Shown here piece after piece: positions 23,861 to 33,355 of a DNA stretch of 64,000 bases; position 1 is the first letter of the stretch; each line of letters starts with the position of its first letter. The position numbers were made by a program, and so were the translations under genes. Source of the DNA: Alsobacter sp046349155 (GTDB lineage: Bacteria; Pseudomonadota; Alphaproteobacteria; Rhizobiales; Beijerinckiaceae); the NCBI GenBank assembly GCA_046349155.1, contig JAXMCW010000004.1, positions 682,001 through 746,000 of the forward strand, written 5' to 3'. The notes below the pieces were generated by a model. That model had not been told where the DNA came from, searched no databases, and saw nothing but the letters and a program-made list of their open reading frames with translations.

Positions 23861-24636
23861 GCCTCGCTCGCCTCGCGCTTCGCCTCGCGACCATTCGAGC
23901 GCTCCGCGGGGCGACGTTCGCCGAGGACCGGGTCTTCGACAGCGCCATCCTCGGCATCGACTTCGTGGAGGAGCACGAGCGCATGCCCGTGCTCGTCGTC
24001 ACCACGGACGACGACGAGGGCGACGTGGAAGGCATCGACCTCGCGGCGGCCGACCGGAAGGTGGACCTCGTGATCGAGATGGCGGTCGGCACCTTCGTGA
24101 AGGTGGACGACAACGTCCGCATGACGATCCCCCACACCGACGAGGGCCTGGAGCTGTCCCTGGACCTGATGGGCCGGGACGTGCTGCGCGCTCTGCAGGC
24201 GGGCGACAGCGAGTGGTCGCTGCTCTGGCGAGCCTTCGCGCTGCGGATCGACACCGTTACCGCGCGGCGAGGCTCCGACAGCAAGGACGGGCTGCGGTTC
24301 GCGGCCCGGCAGCTCGTCATCACCGTTCAGCCGCTCGCCGAGCCGCCCTTCGGCCAGGGCGTGGCGGCAGGTCCCTGGGCGACGTTCCTGACGGCGCTCC
24401 GCCTGGACCCACAGTTCCTGACCATCGCCGATCTGGTCGAGGCGTCGATCGCCGGCACGCCGCTGCCCGATTGGCGGCAGGCTGAGGCGGCGCTCGGCCT
24501 CACCCGCCAGGGCGTGGCCGGCATCGGGCTTGCGCCCGTCTACGACACGGCCGGCGAGGCCGCCAAGGGCACCGAGCTGCGCTACGGGGACCGGGTGGTC
24601 ATCGAAGCCGGCGCGGCCCAGCAGTTACCGGAGTGA
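23857..24636 (+). CDS. Hypothetical neck/tail-completion protein
   Basis: A 259-residue protein starting in an ATGA overlap with the preceding gene. It is rich in acidic residues (VVTTDDDEGDVEGIDL) with strands and helices alternating. A central part (LRFAARQLVITVQPLAEPPF) resembles tail-terminator or completion proteins only loosely. It lies between the head-tail connector and baseplate gpV, where tail-completion proteins occur in related prophages. Function is inferred from position alone. Confidence 0.5.
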   Translation: MSLARLALRLATIRALRGATFAEDRVFDSAILGIDFVEEHERMPVLVVTTDDDEGDVEGIDLAAADRKVDLVIEMAVGTFVKVDDNVRMTIPHTDEGLELSLDLMGRDVLRALQAGDSEWSLLWRAFALRIDTVTARRGSDSKDGLRFAARQLVITVQPLAEPPFGQGVAAGPWATFLTALRLDPQFLTIADLVEASIAGTPLPDWRQAEAALGLTRQGVAGIGLAPVYDTAGEAAKGTELRYGDRVVIEAGAAQQLPE

Positions 24637-24639
24637 GCC

Positions 24640-25227
24640 GTGCAGCATCCCGTCGTTGAGCTGTCCGCCCGCGTGGCTGAGATGGACCGCCGGCTGTCGC
24701 AGCTCGTCCGCCACGGCACCGTGGAGCAGGTGGACGCGGCGAAAGCCCGGGTCCGCTTGCGGATCGGCGAAGGCGACGACGGCCCGCTGCTGTCGCCCTG
24801 GGTGCCCTACGGCCAAATCGCCGGGGCGCTCAAGCTGCACACCCCGCCGAGCGTGGGGCAGCAGATGACCCTCTTCTCGCCCTCCGGGAACGTGCGGCAG
24901 GCCGTGGCCATGCCGATGACCTGGAGCAACCAGAACTCGAGCCCATCGACGGCGGGCGATCAGCACGTCCTCACCTTCGGCGGCTTCACCATCACGCTGA
25001 AGGGCGACGAGCTGCACGTCAGCGGCCCGAAGGTGGTGCTGGAGTGCGGCGGCACGAGCCTCACGCTCGGCGGCGCGACGGCGCTGCTCAAAAGCGACGA
25101 CGTGACGGTCGACGGGCGGACCCTGGTGAAGGGCGAGAGCCTGAAGCACAACGCCAAGAACGTGGGCGACAGCCACAAGCACAAGGGCGTCATCCCCGGA
25201 GGCGGGATTACCGAGGAGCCCGTATAG
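24640..25227 (+). CDS. Baseplate assembly protein V (spike), P2 gpV-like
   Basis: A 195-residue protein with GTG start. Residues about 20-105 are an OB-fold spike domain (GTVEQVDAAKARVRLRIGEG, SPWVPYGQI, PSVGQQMTLFSPSG). Beta-helix-like repeats follow (ITLKGDELHVSGPKVVLECG, SLTLGGATALLKSDDVTVDG). The HKHKG sequence near the C-terminus is the metal-binding tip motif of P2-like spikes. It begins the P2-order tail module. Confidence 0.88.
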   Translation: MQHPVVELSARVAEMDRRLSQLVRHGTVEQVDAAKARVRLRIGEGDDGPLLSPWVPYGQIAGALKLHTPPSVGQQMTLFSPSGNVRQAVAMPMTWSNQNSSPSTAGDQHVLTFGGFTITLKGDELHVSGPKVVLECGGTSLTLGGATALLKSDDVTVDGRTLVKGESLKHNAKNVGDSHKHKGVIPGGGITEEPV

Positions 25228-25349
25228 CCCCGCGCCGGGGCACAGCCGGGCGGCTGGGGACCTCGCGGGCCTTGCCCGCTCACCCTACGCAAATTCCGGC
25301 TTCGGCCGTCCTGGGGCTTCTGTGAGGCTCGGGCGGCAACGGGGGACCT

Positions 25350-25763
25350 ATGGCTGTCATCAAAGCGCCTGGCACCGGGTTCGACCGGCGCATTGGCAAG
25401 GTGCTCTCGGGCTGGTCCCACGTGGTCCAGAGCCTCGACACGCTCTGGTCGACGCAGTTCGGCGAGCGCGTGATGCGCGAGGACTACTCGGGGATCGTCC
25501 CCCACATGCTTGGCCGGAACATGATCCCGGCCACGGTGCTCCGGTTCAAGATGGCGATCTGGCTCGCGACCGAGCTGTGGGAGCCGCGGTTCAAGATCAC
25601 CAGCATCACGCCACTGGACGTGAACCGGAACGGCCACCTCCGCCTCGCCGTCGACGGCATCTACCGGCCGCGCGCCCACCTGGGGGACTTCACCCCCGAG
25701 GGCGGCCAGCGGCTCATCTTCGGCCCCACGTCGGACCTGACCTACCGGGCCTCTGCCACCTAA
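25350..25763 (+). CDS. Baseplate wedge protein, gpW/gp25 family
   Basis: A 137-residue protein. WSTQFGERVMREDYSGIVPH is the core motif of the gp25-like lysozyme-fold wedge proteins (RVMRPDYG in P2 and T4), and the chain length is typical. It lies between gpV and gpJ as in P2. It forms the inner wedge ring of the contractile-tail baseplate. The 122 bases before it are a GC-rich spacer with a small CCCCG...CGGGG hairpin. Confidence 0.87.
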   Translation: MAVIKAPGTGFDRRIGKVLSGWSHVVQSLDTLWSTQFGERVMREDYSGIVPHMLGRNMIPATVLRFKMAIWLATELWEPRFKITSITPLDVNRNGHLRLAVDGIYRPRAHLGDFTPEGGQRLIFGPTSDLTYRASAT

Positions 25764-25778
25764 CCGGGAAGGACCGTC

Positions 25779-26645
25779 ATGGCCGACATCAGCCTCGAAT
25801 ACCTCGCGGCGCTGCCGACGCCCGAGGTGCTGGAGACCTACTCGTTCGAGACGATCCTGGCCCGCCGCAAGGCGGAGATGGCGAGCCGAGCGCCGGCCTA
25901 CGGGTTCGCGTATGACGTGGGTGGCCTAGAGAGCGACCCGGGCGTGGTCCTCCTGGAGGAGGCCTCCTACGAGGAGATTCTGCTGCGTGAGCGCGGCAAC
26001 AGCATCGCGCGTGCTCGTTACCTCTACTTCGCCCGCGGTTCGGAGATCGACCACCTCGGGGCCTTCTACGACGTCACCCGCATGGCGGGTGAGAGCGACG
26101 ACCGCCTGAAGCAGCGGATCATCCTGGCGATCATGGGCCGCTCCACAGGCGGGACGGAGCCGCGCTATCGCGCCGTCGCCATGGGCGCCAGCATCCGCGT
26201 CACCGACGCCAAGGTCTACACCGAGGGCACAGACCCGACCGTGCACGTCGCGGTCTTCGCGGCCGACAACAATGGGGTGGCCGATGACGCCCTGCTTCAG
26301 CAGGTGCGGGACGCCGTGACGGCGCCGGACGTGCGGATGGTGAACGACACCATCGGCGTCCGCTCGGCGGTCGTGCAGGTCGTCAACGTCGTCGTGAACA
26401 TGACCCTGCTGCGGGACACCAGCTCCTCGATCCTGGCCCAGCTCGCCGCGGACCTCCCGGCGCAGTGGGTGCGGGAGAGCGGCCTGGGCCGCGACCTCAC
26501 CCACGACTGGCTGAAGTCGAAGCTGGTGGTGCCGGGCGTCTACAAGGCCACCGTCGTCAACCCGGCCGCCGACGTGGTCATGCCCCCTTACGCGGCGGTC
26601 CGCATCGGGACCGTGGCCCTCAACCTCACAGGCCGTGACTTCTGA
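25779..26645 (+). CDS. Baseplate protein J
   Basis: A 288-residue protein of the gpJ/gp47 family. YLAALPTPEVLETYSFETIL at the start, then PGVVLLEEASYEEILLRERG and the block ARYLYFARGSEIDHLGAFYD, FYDVTRMAGESDDRLKQRII are characteristic. It bridges the baseplate hub to the fibre network. Its stop TGA overlaps the start of the gpI gene, as in P2-like modules. Confidence 0.92.
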   Translation: MADISLEYLAALPTPEVLETYSFETILARRKAEMASRAPAYGFAYDVGGLESDPGVVLLEEASYEEILLRERGNSIARARYLYFARGSEIDHLGAFYDVTRMAGESDDRLKQRIILAIMGRSTGGTEPRYRAVAMGASIRVTDAKVYTEGTDPTVHVAVFAADNNGVADDALLQQVRDAVTAPDVRMVNDTIGVRSAVVQVVNVVVNMTLLRDTSSSILAQLAADLPAQWVRESGLGRDLTHDWLKSKLVVPGVYKATVVNPAADVVMPPYAAVRIGTVALNLTGRDF

Positions 26646-27763
26646 TGCCCAGCCACGTCACGCTCCTGCCCGGCAACGCCAGTCCCTGGGAGCGGCTGAA
26701 CGCGGAGGTCAACGACCCCTTCGCCACCCTGGCAGGGCCGTTCGACGGCATCCGCGCGGCCGACCTCGCGCCCCCGCCGGGGTTCCTCCCGTTCCTGGTC
26801 TGGCAATACGGCTTGGGCGAGCTGTCGCCCTACCTGCCGAACCTCTACGACCTGATCAGCGAGGGCATCCGCTGGCAGCGCGAGCGCGGGACCCCCGCCT
26901 CGATCTCCCGTGGCCTGGGCTGGCTCGGGTACACCGGCCAGATCGAGGAAGCCCCGACCCGGCGCAAGCGCTGGAACACGTTTCAGCTCGCCTTGGGCCG
27001 GGTGCGGGATAACGATCTGCCGGATCTGTCCCGCATCAACGGCATCGTAGACCTGTCGCCGCCCCAGCGCAGCCGCTTCGTGCGCGGCTTCGCCGGCTAC
27101 GACGTCCGCGCGGCCGAGACGAGCTACAAGCAGTTCTCGATGTCGATGCTCTCGGACAGCTCCGGGGTGCGGATCGAGGCCGGCAAGGCGAAGTGGTCGT
27201 TCGGCCGGCTCTACGAGCGGGACGTCACGGTCAACCAGTCCGAACTCACGAACCTGGGGACCTGGATTGCGCCGCCCTCGGGGCAGCTCGGCCTCTGGTC
27301 GGCGGAAACCCGGCTCTGGGTCAACGTGCAGGAGCTGTGGGCCAGCCTCTCGGCAATCGACCGCTTCAACGTCATCGCGGACAACCTGATCGCCGGCCAG
27401 CCCTGGGTACGCTTCGTGGACGCGGGCGGGCAGACCATCGGCTACGCCCGCACCACGGTGCGCAAGGTCGGCCTGTCGGCCAACGGCGAGTACCCCTTCG
27501 GCGGGTCCCGCTACACCACCTCCACCACGACGCCCGCGGCGGTGCTCATCACCGGCACCTCGGGCTTCGGAGATGGGGCGGGGGAGACTGCAACGTCCGT
27601 ACGCCTCGTGTTCGGCGGGTCGGTCGCGCCCGGTCTCAAGCCGGGCCGGCTGTGGCTGCCGCCGGGTGGGCTCGTCGGGGGCACCGAGGTGGCACCGCAG
27701 ACCGTCAACATTCCCTTCGGGCTCACCGTTCGCGAGCGGGTCCGCTACCTCCTGAGGTTCTGA
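26645..27763 (+). CDS. Tail protein I, extended version
   Basis: A 372-residue protein, about twice the P2 gpI length. The N-terminal 120 residues match gpI (LLPGNASPWERLNAEVND, FLPFLVWQYGLGEL, then RGTPASISRGLGWLGYTG). The remaining part is an added domain with WTA-like beta segments that may hold a fibre adaptor. It overlaps the gpJ stop and its own stop overlaps the next ATG. It forms part of the baseplate wedge and docks the fibres. Confidence 0.85.
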   Translation: MPSHVTLLPGNASPWERLNAEVNDPFATLAGPFDGIRAADLAPPPGFLPFLVWQYGLGELSPYLPNLYDLISEGIRWQRERGTPASISRGLGWLGYTGQIEEAPTRRKRWNTFQLALGRVRDNDLPDLSRINGIVDLSPPQRSRFVRGFAGYDVRAAETSYKQFSMSMLSDSSGVRIEAGKAKWSFGRLYERDVTVNQSELTNLGTWIAPPSGQLGLWSAETRLWVNVQELWASLSAIDRFNVIADNLIAGQPWVRFVDAGGQTIGYARTTVRKVGLSANGEYPFGGSRYTTSTTTPAAVLITGTSGFGDGAGETATSVRLVFGGSVAPGLKPGRLWLPPGGLVGGTEVAPQTVNIPFGLTVRERVRYLLRF

Positions 27764-30700
27764 TGGCCTTCGAACATCGCTCTGGCCTGCCGGCCGCCTT
27801 CGACCGTGCCTCGGCTGGGCCGAGCCGCGCCCGGCTCGTCTTCCCGGAGCGGGCCTTCCTCCAGGGTGCGGACCTCAACGAGCTGCAGAGCCTGGAGGCT
27901 CGGCGCACGAACCGCGTCGGCAACATGACGGCCCAGGATGGCGACCGGATTGCCGGCTGCGACATCCTCTACGACGGCACCACGCTCACCGCGACCATGG
28001 CGGCCGGACAGGTCTACGTGGCGGGCGACGTGCGGCCCGTCGCGGCGGCGGTGCTCTCGAACGTGGCGAAGACCGGCGAGGTGGTCATCGGCGTGCGCCT
28101 GCAGCGCACCCTCGTCACCAGCGACGACGACCCGAGCCTCCTGGGCCTGATGCCCGGCACCGACGCCGAGGGCGAGCCCGGTGCGGCGCGCGAGGAGGAG
28201 AAGCTCGTCTGGGCGGTCCAGGGTGATGCCCAGGTGGGCGACTTCTTCGGGGTCTACGTCGTCAGGGACGGCACGGTCATCGACCAGTCCCCGCCGGCCG
28301 CGCTCACGGGTGTCTATCAGGCCATCGCGCTCTACGACCGCGACGCCAACGGCAACTACATCGTGGACGGCTGCGAGGTCACCGCGCTTGGCAAGATCGG
28401 CTCCGATCAGGTGTTCTCGATCGCCGCCGGGACGGCGAACATCTGGGGCTGGAAGCGCGTGCGCGAGTACGCCATGCGCCACGCCGAGCCCGAGGCTCCC
28501 GATCTGGAGAGCGTGGCGGCCGAGCCCGGCACCTTCTCCGGGGCGACCGGCGGCCAGACGGTGCTCACCGTGCTGCGCCCGCCGATCCAGGCCGTGACCC
28601 AGGCCATCGTCGTGAAGCGGATCACCGAGACGGTGGTGCGCGGCTCGACGGCCGGCGGTACCGACGCCCTCACGAAGTCCTCCGTGGTGGCGATCGAGAG
28701 CGTCACCCAGAGCAGCACCACCTTCGCGACGAACACCTTCACGCTGGCGGGCGACAGCATCTCGTGGGCACCGGCCGGGGCCGAGCCCGCTGCCTCCTCC
28801 ACCTACTCGGTGACGTACCTCTACAACGAGGCCGTCACGCCCGTGGCGGTCACCGACACCACGGTCACGGTGGCCGGCGGCGTGAACGGCACGACGACGC
28901 TGCTCTCCTACACGTCGAAGCTGCCGCGGGTGGACCTGCTCTGCCTGGACCTCACCGGGCGGCCAGTCTACGTGAAGGGCATCTCGGCCCGCCAGGGCGC
29001 GCTCACGCCCATCGCGCCCTCCACCCTCCTGAAGCTCTGCGAGGTGTGGAACAGGTGGCTCGGTGCCCCGTCCATCGTGAACAACGGGACGCGGAACTAC
29101 ACCTACGACGCCATGCGCCGGTACTTCGACCGGCTGGTGGACATCCTCGAACAGTTCGACCGGGCCGACGCCCGGCGGGACATTCTGGAGAGGGAGCCGG
29201 TCAGCAAGAATGGCATCTTCACGGACACGTTCGTGGACGACTTCTACCGCGACCAGGGGGCGGCCCAGACCGCCGCCGTGGTGGGCGGCGCGCTCCAGCT
29301 CGCCGTCGACGCCATCCTGATCCAGCGGATGAACGCCTCCCCGGTGACGCTCGACTGGACCGAGACGGTGGTGGTGCGCCAGGACAAACGCACCAGCTCG
29401 ATCCAGATTAACCCCTACGCGAACTTCGCACCGTTCCCGGCGGGGCTGAAACTCGAGCCGGCGACCGACTTCTGGACGGACCAGCAAACGGTCTGGACGA
29501 GCCCGGTCACCATGGAGCTGACGGCGGCACCCAACACGCCGCCGGACCAGCAGACCTACAACGACACCATCTCGGAGACCCAGGTCGCCGCGGAGACGCT
29601 GCGGCAGATCTCGGTCGCCTTCACGGTGGCTGGTTTCGGAGTGGGCGAAAACCTGTCGAAGCTCACCTTCGACGGCGTAAACGTGAAGCCGCCAGGCACC
29701 CAGACGGCAGACGCCAACGGGGTCATCGCCGGTACCTTCAACGTCCCGGCCGGCATCCCCGTGGGAACCCGGCTGGTGCGCGCTGAGGGCGCAGCGGGCA
29801 GCTTCGCGGAAGCCTACTTCGTCGGCAACGGCATCATCGACGTGTCCACCATGCGGCGCGTCACCCTGGTGACCCGCGCCGCGCCCGTGCCGATCACGAT
29901 CAACGTCACCCAGGTGACGAACGTGATCAACACGACGGTCATCCAGCAGCTCACGAACCCGGTGGTGCAGGCCCCCATGGTGGGGTCGGGTGGCAACTTC
30001 GAAGGCCATGGCAGCGACCCGCTGGCCCAGACCTTCACGCTGCCGGAACCCCGCCACGTGGTGGGGGTCAATGTGCGCTTCGCGGTGATCGGCAACCGGG
30101 CCAAGGGCGTCCGCGTCCAGCTCGTCACGGTGCTGAACGGCTACCCCACGACCGAGATCCTGGCCGAGCAGTTCTTGAATATGCAGCCGGTGGTCGTGGG
30201 CGCGCTCACCCCGATCCGGTTCGATGTGCCGATCTTCCTGCGCACGGACCGCGAGTACGCCTTCGTCTTCCTCACGGACGACAACACCCACGAGCTGTCG
30301 ATCGCCAAGCTGGGCGACGTCGACCAGACGACCCAGACCTTCGTCAGCTCGCAGGCGTACACGGTGGGCGTGCTGCTCGCCTCGGCCAACCGGCTCACCT
30401 GGACCCCGATCCAGGAGGCGGATCTGTGCTTCCAGATCGTGGCGGCGACGTTCGCCCCGACGACGAAAACGGTCACCCTCTGGACGGGCGCGCTCAACCA
30501 GATCTCGGACGTCGTGGTCCGCGCCGCGGTCGAGATCCCGACCGAGGTCGCGCGCCTGCGGTTCGAGCTGGTGAGGGCGAACAACAGCTTCATCCAGCTC
30601 GCCCCCGAGCAGGTAATGGCGCTGGCCGAGTTCGTGACCGAGACGGTGACCCTGCGGGCGGTGCTGACCGGCTCCGACACCATCGGCCCCGTGCTTTACC

Positions 30701-31026
30701 CGGGCGCGACGCTGATCGGTGGGCGGCTGCGGACCAGCGGCACGTACGTGACCCGGCTGTTCCCGATGGGGAGCAACATCCGGGTCGCGGCGCTATTCGC
30801 AGCCTTCCTGCCGGCCGGCGCTGGGGTGTCGGTGGACGTCGATGCCGGCGACGGCAACTGGACGGCCATGTCGGCCAACGGCTCGGGCACGCTCGGCAGC
30901 GGGTGGACGGAGCCGAAGTGGCAGAAGACCGCGTACACGGCCACGCAGGGCCGCGTGCGCATCACCATGACGGGCAACCCTGGGGCTCGCCCGTCCGTCG
31001 CGAGGCTTCGCGCCTACTCCCTGTGA
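27763..31026 (+). CDS. DUF4815 tail/baseplate fibre protein
   Basis: A 1087-residue protein starting in a TGATG overlap with the gpI stop. The first about 350 residues (RARLVFPERAFLQGADLNEL, RTNRVGNMTAQDGDRIAGCD) match DUF4815, found in large tail proteins of contractile phages. A long beta-rich remainder includes Thr/Val-rich segments (ITINVTQVTNVINTTVIQQL) and a C-terminal sandwich-like domain. It occupies the P2 gpH fibre slot, so a host-contacting fibre or its baseplate-proximal part is likely. Confidence 0.82.
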   Translation: MAFEHRSGLPAAFDRASAGPSRARLVFPERAFLQGADLNELQSLEARRTNRVGNMTAQDGDRIAGCDILYDGTTLTATMAAGQVYVAGDVRPVAAAVLSNVAKTGEVVIGVRLQRTLVTSDDDPSLLGLMPGTDAEGEPGAAREEEKLVWAVQGDAQVGDFFGVYVVRDGTVIDQSPPAALTGVYQAIALYDRDANGNYIVDGCEVTALGKIGSDQVFSIAAGTANIWGWKRVREYAMRHAEPEAPDLESVAAEPGTFSGATGGQTVLTVLRPPIQAVTQAIVVKRITETVVRGSTAGGTDALTKSSVVAIESVTQSSTTFATNTFTLAGDSISWAPAGAEPAASSTYSVTYLYNEAVTPVAVTDTTVTVAGGVNGTTTLLSYTSKLPRVDLLCLDLTGRPVYVKGISARQGALTPIAPSTLLKLCEVWNRWLGAPSIVNNGTRNYTYDAMRRYFDRLVDILEQFDRADARRDILEREPVSKNGIFTDTFVDDFYRDQGAAQTAAVVGGALQLAVDAILIQRMNASPVTLDWTETVVVRQDKRTSSIQINPYANFAPFPAGLKLEPATDFWTDQQTVWTSPVTMELTAAPNTPPDQQTYNDTISETQVAAETLRQISVAFTVAGFGVGENLSKLTFDGVNVKPPGTQTADANGVIAGTFNVPAGIPVGTRLVRAEGAAGSFAEAYFVGNGIIDVSTMRRVTLVTRAAPVPITINVTQVTNVINTTVIQQLTNPVVQAPMVGSGGNFEGHGSDPLAQTFTLPEPRHVVGVNVRFAVIGNRAKGVRVQLVTVLNGYPTTEILAEQFLNMQPVVVGALTPIRFDVPIFLRTDREYAFVFLTDDNTHELSIAKLGDVDQTTQTFVSSQAYTVGVLLASANRLTWTPIQEADLCFQIVAATFAPTTKTVTLWTGALNQISDVVVRAAVEIPTEVARLRFELVRANNSFIQLAPEQVMALAEFVTETVTLRAVLTGSDTIGPVLYPGATLIGGRLRTSGTYVTRLFPMGSNIRVAALFAAFLPAGAGVSVDVDAGDGNWTAMSANGSGTLGSGWTEPKWQKTAYTATQGRVRITMTGNPGARPSVARLRAYSL

Positions 31027-31034
31027 GGTGAACG

Positions 31035-32216
31035 ATGGCCGTGGACAGCCGCGAGGCTTCACGCAACTACCCGATCCCGAACGTCGCGAACAAGGTGTCC
31101 GAGGAGTTCCCTCGGATCATCACCTCGCTCACGATGATCGGGACGGACGTGCAGTCGGCGCTCGCCCAGCTCGCGGGCAAGGCGACGCTGTCGCACACCC
31201 ACACCATCGCCAACGTCACCGGGCTCCAGACGGCGCTCGACGGCAAGGCGGCGGCCACCCACAGCCACACCCTGGACGACCTCTCGGACGTGGCCGCGAC
31301 GGGGGCGACGAACCTTCAGGTTCTCGCCTTCGTCAGCGGCACGTGGCAGCCCTACTCGCTGTCGGTCAGCAGCGTGAGCGGCCTGCAGGGTGCCATCGAC
31401 ACGGCGGTGGCGAACTCGGCCGCGACCCTCGCGCCCCTCGACAGCCCGGCTCTGACGGGCGCGCCGACCGCTCCCACCCAGACGGCCGGCAACAACTCGA
31501 CGCGGCTCGCCACCACGGCCTTCGTGCAGGCGGCGGTGCAGGCTGGCGCGCTGCCCAGCCAAACCGGGAACGGCAACAAAGCGCTGTTCACGAACGGCAC
31601 CACGGCCTCCTGGCAGCAGGTGTTTCCGACCCAGACGAGCAAGGCGGGCCAAGCCCTCTTCACGGACGGAACCAACCCGTACTGGAGCGTGGTCGTCCAG
31701 CTCTCCCAGGCGAACACCTGGACGGCCCAGCAGACCTTCCAGAGCAGCGGGCAGGCCGCCGTTCTCCAGTGCTCCACGGACAACCCCTATCAGGTGTCGT
31801 TCTACACGAACGGCGTCCTGCGGGGCTATCTGGGTGCGAATTCCACCTACCCGTTCTACGTGTCCCGGCCCTCAGACGCTGCGTCGCTCCTCTACCTGAG
31901 CGGCTCGGGCGACCTGACGGCGGTGGGCAACGTCGGGGCCTACTCGGACCGGCGACTGAAGGACAACATCCGCACCATCGACGGGGCGCTCGCCTTGGTC
32001 GAGCGCATGCGCGGGGTGCGGTACACCCGGATCGACACGGACGCACCCCGGGTGGGCGTCATCGCCCAGGAGATGCGGGAGGTGGTGCCCGAGGCCGTCA
32101 TGGGCGATGGGGTCGGCATGCTGGCCGTGTCCTACGGCGACCTTGTCGGCGTGCTGATCGAGGCGGTGAAGGAGCTGTCGGCACAGGTCCGCGAGCTGCA
32201 AGCCGCGAGGGGGTGA
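31035..32216 (+). CDS. Tail fibre with C-terminal S74 chaperone domain
   Basis: A 393-residue fibre protein. N-terminal coiled helix, then phage-collar type repeats (SHTHTIANVTGLQTALDGKA, then HSHTLDDLSDV), a beta-rich shaft and the C-terminal peptidase S74 intramolecular chaperone (SDRRLKDNIRTIDGALALVE, RVGVIAQEMREVVPEAV). The SDRRLKDNI block holds the Ser-Lys dyad for autocleavage. The chaperone folds the trimeric fibre and is then cut off. A short coiled coil (AVKELSAQVRELQAAR) closes the chain. Confidence 0.92.
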   Translation: MAVDSREASRNYPIPNVANKVSEEFPRIITSLTMIGTDVQSALAQLAGKATLSHTHTIANVTGLQTALDGKAAATHSHTLDDLSDVAATGATNLQVLAFVSGTWQPYSLSVSSVSGLQGAIDTAVANSAATLAPLDSPALTGAPTAPTQTAGNNSTRLATTAFVQAAVQAGALPSQTGNGNKALFTNGTTASWQQVFPTQTSKAGQALFTDGTNPYWSVVVQLSQANTWTAQQTFQSSGQAAVLQCSTDNPYQVSFYTNGVLRGYLGANSTYPFYVSRPSDAASLLYLSGSGDLTAVGNVGAYSDRRLKDNIRTIDGALALVERMRGVRYTRIDTDAPRVGVIAQEMREVVPEAVMGDGVGMLAVSYGDLVGVLIEAVKELSAQVRELQAARG

Positions 32217-32219
32217 GGC

Positions 32220-32843
32220 ATGGCGCTCCAAGCGAGCGGCGCGATCTGGATGTCGCAGATCCAGACCGAGTTCGGCCGCGGCAACAACCTGAACGCCTAC
32301 CGCGGCACCCAATACTACCAGGGGGCGAGCGGTGGGCCGTTCAACTTTCCCTCGGGCACGATCCGGTTCTCGGATTTCTACAGCAAGGCCAAGAACAACC
32401 CGGTGACGCCCGGGTCCACCGTGATCACGACGCTCGGGAACGGCAGCTTCGTCGTGCCGAACTTCAACACCCTGACGATCACGGCCGAAGGCCCGCAGGG
32501 CGCGCCGGGCTCGGGCGGCACCTGCGGCGGATCGGCCGGCGGGCGCGGTGGGCTGGCTCGGAACGTCTTTACGGCCGGTCAGGTCGCCGTGGGCTCGACT
32601 ATCGCCTACTCGGTCAACGGGAACGCGGCGGCGGGGAGCTTGACGGGCTACGCTGGCGGGACAGGGTCGCCCTGCAATGACGTCTACGCCAACAACGACA
32701 ACATGGCTTACCTCGGGTGCCAGTGCGGCCCCCAGGGCAGCGCCGGCCTCGCCTCTGGCGGCAACAGCGTGAACACGAACGGCGGTTCGTCGCTGACCTA
32801 CGGCACGAACCCCTATGGCCGCGTCACCTTCCAATGGAGCTGA
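32220..32843 (+). CDS. Glycine-rich receptor-binding protein candidate
   Basis: A 207-residue protein. The N-terminus (SGAIWMSQIQTEFGRGNNLN, FSDFYSKAKN) resembles the start of phage tail proteins that carry a conserved IQTEFGG-like motif. The C-terminal half is Gly/Ser/Asn-rich with cysteines (GGTCGGSAGGRGG; YLGCQCGPQG), as in glycine-rich receptor-binding tips. It probably sits at the fibre end and selects the receptor. It begins 3 bases after the S74 fibre stop. Confidence 0.72.
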   Translation: MALQASGAIWMSQIQTEFGRGNNLNAYRGTQYYQGASGGPFNFPSGTIRFSDFYSKAKNNPVTPGSTVITTLGNGSFVVPNFNTLTITAEGPQGAPGSGGTCGGSAGGRGGLARNVFTAGQVAVGSTIAYSVNGNAAAGSLTGYAGGTGSPCNDVYANNDNMAYLGCQCGPQGSAGLASGGNSVNTNGGSSLTYGTNPYGRVTFQWS

Positions 32844-32844
32844 A

Positions 32845-33267
32845 ATGTACCGCCGCTTCCTCCGCAACGGAGCCGAGGTCACCGGGGCCGTGACCGGCAC
32901 CATCGAAGGCCAGCAGGTGACCGTGCCCTATGGCGAGCTGTTCGTGCTCACCCCCGAGCAGCTCGGGCAGCTCGGCCTCACTGCCCAGACGATCTACGAG
33001 AGCCCGGCCGAGTTCGAACAGCCGGGCAAGCCCGTGTTCGTCTGGCTGGACTTCATCAACCTGTTCACGGTCGAGGAGCAGCTCGCCATCATCGGGGCCA
33101 CCATGGCCGACCCGGCCGTGAAGCTCTGGTACGACAAGGCCCTGGGGGCGAGCTACATCGACCTCACGGACCAGCGCACCATCGACGGCATCAGCGCCCT
33201 GGTGCCCGCCGGCCTCCTCACCGAGGAGCGCGCGGCCGAGATCCTGGCTGCGGTCCAGCCGGCATAG
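32845..33267 (+). CDS. Small tail-associated protein, hypothetical
   Basis: A 140-residue protein. The ATG at 32845 lies right after the preceding stop. A small beta domain at the start (YRRFLRNGAEVTGAVTGTIE) is followed by a helical acidic part (EEQLAIIGATMADPAVKLWY) reminiscent of the phage tail-fibre chaperone or DUF-type proteins found after fibre genes. The family is not certain. A terminator hairpin follows. Confidence 0.55.
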   Translation: MYRRFLRNGAEVTGAVTGTIEGQQVTVPYGELFVLTPEQLGQLGLTAQTIYESPAEFEQPGKPVFVWLDFINLFTVEEQLAIIGATMADPAVKLWYDKALGASYIDLTDQRTIDGISALVPAGLLTEERAAEILAAVQPA

Positions 33268-33312
33268 ACCCCGGGCCGCCGGCCCGGCCACCTCACCCTG
33301 AAGCCTCCCCAG

Positions 33313-33336
33313 CCCCGCCCTCGGCGGGGTCTTTCG
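33313..33336 (+). terminator. Intrinsic terminator before the tail sheath gene
   Basis: Stem CCCCGCC / GGCGGGG (33313-33319 and 33323-33329) with loop CTC, followed by TCTTTCGTTT. It separates the baseplate-fibre transcription unit from the sheath-tube unit. Confidence 0.75.
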
Positions 33337-33355
33337 TTTGCCAGGAGACACCGCA

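Noticed and set aside
27745..30291. Reverse frame of 848 codons opposite the DUF4815 gene
   Set aside because: Repeated Asp/His/Arg/Val composition is typical of the antisense of high-GC coding sequence and no domain is seen.
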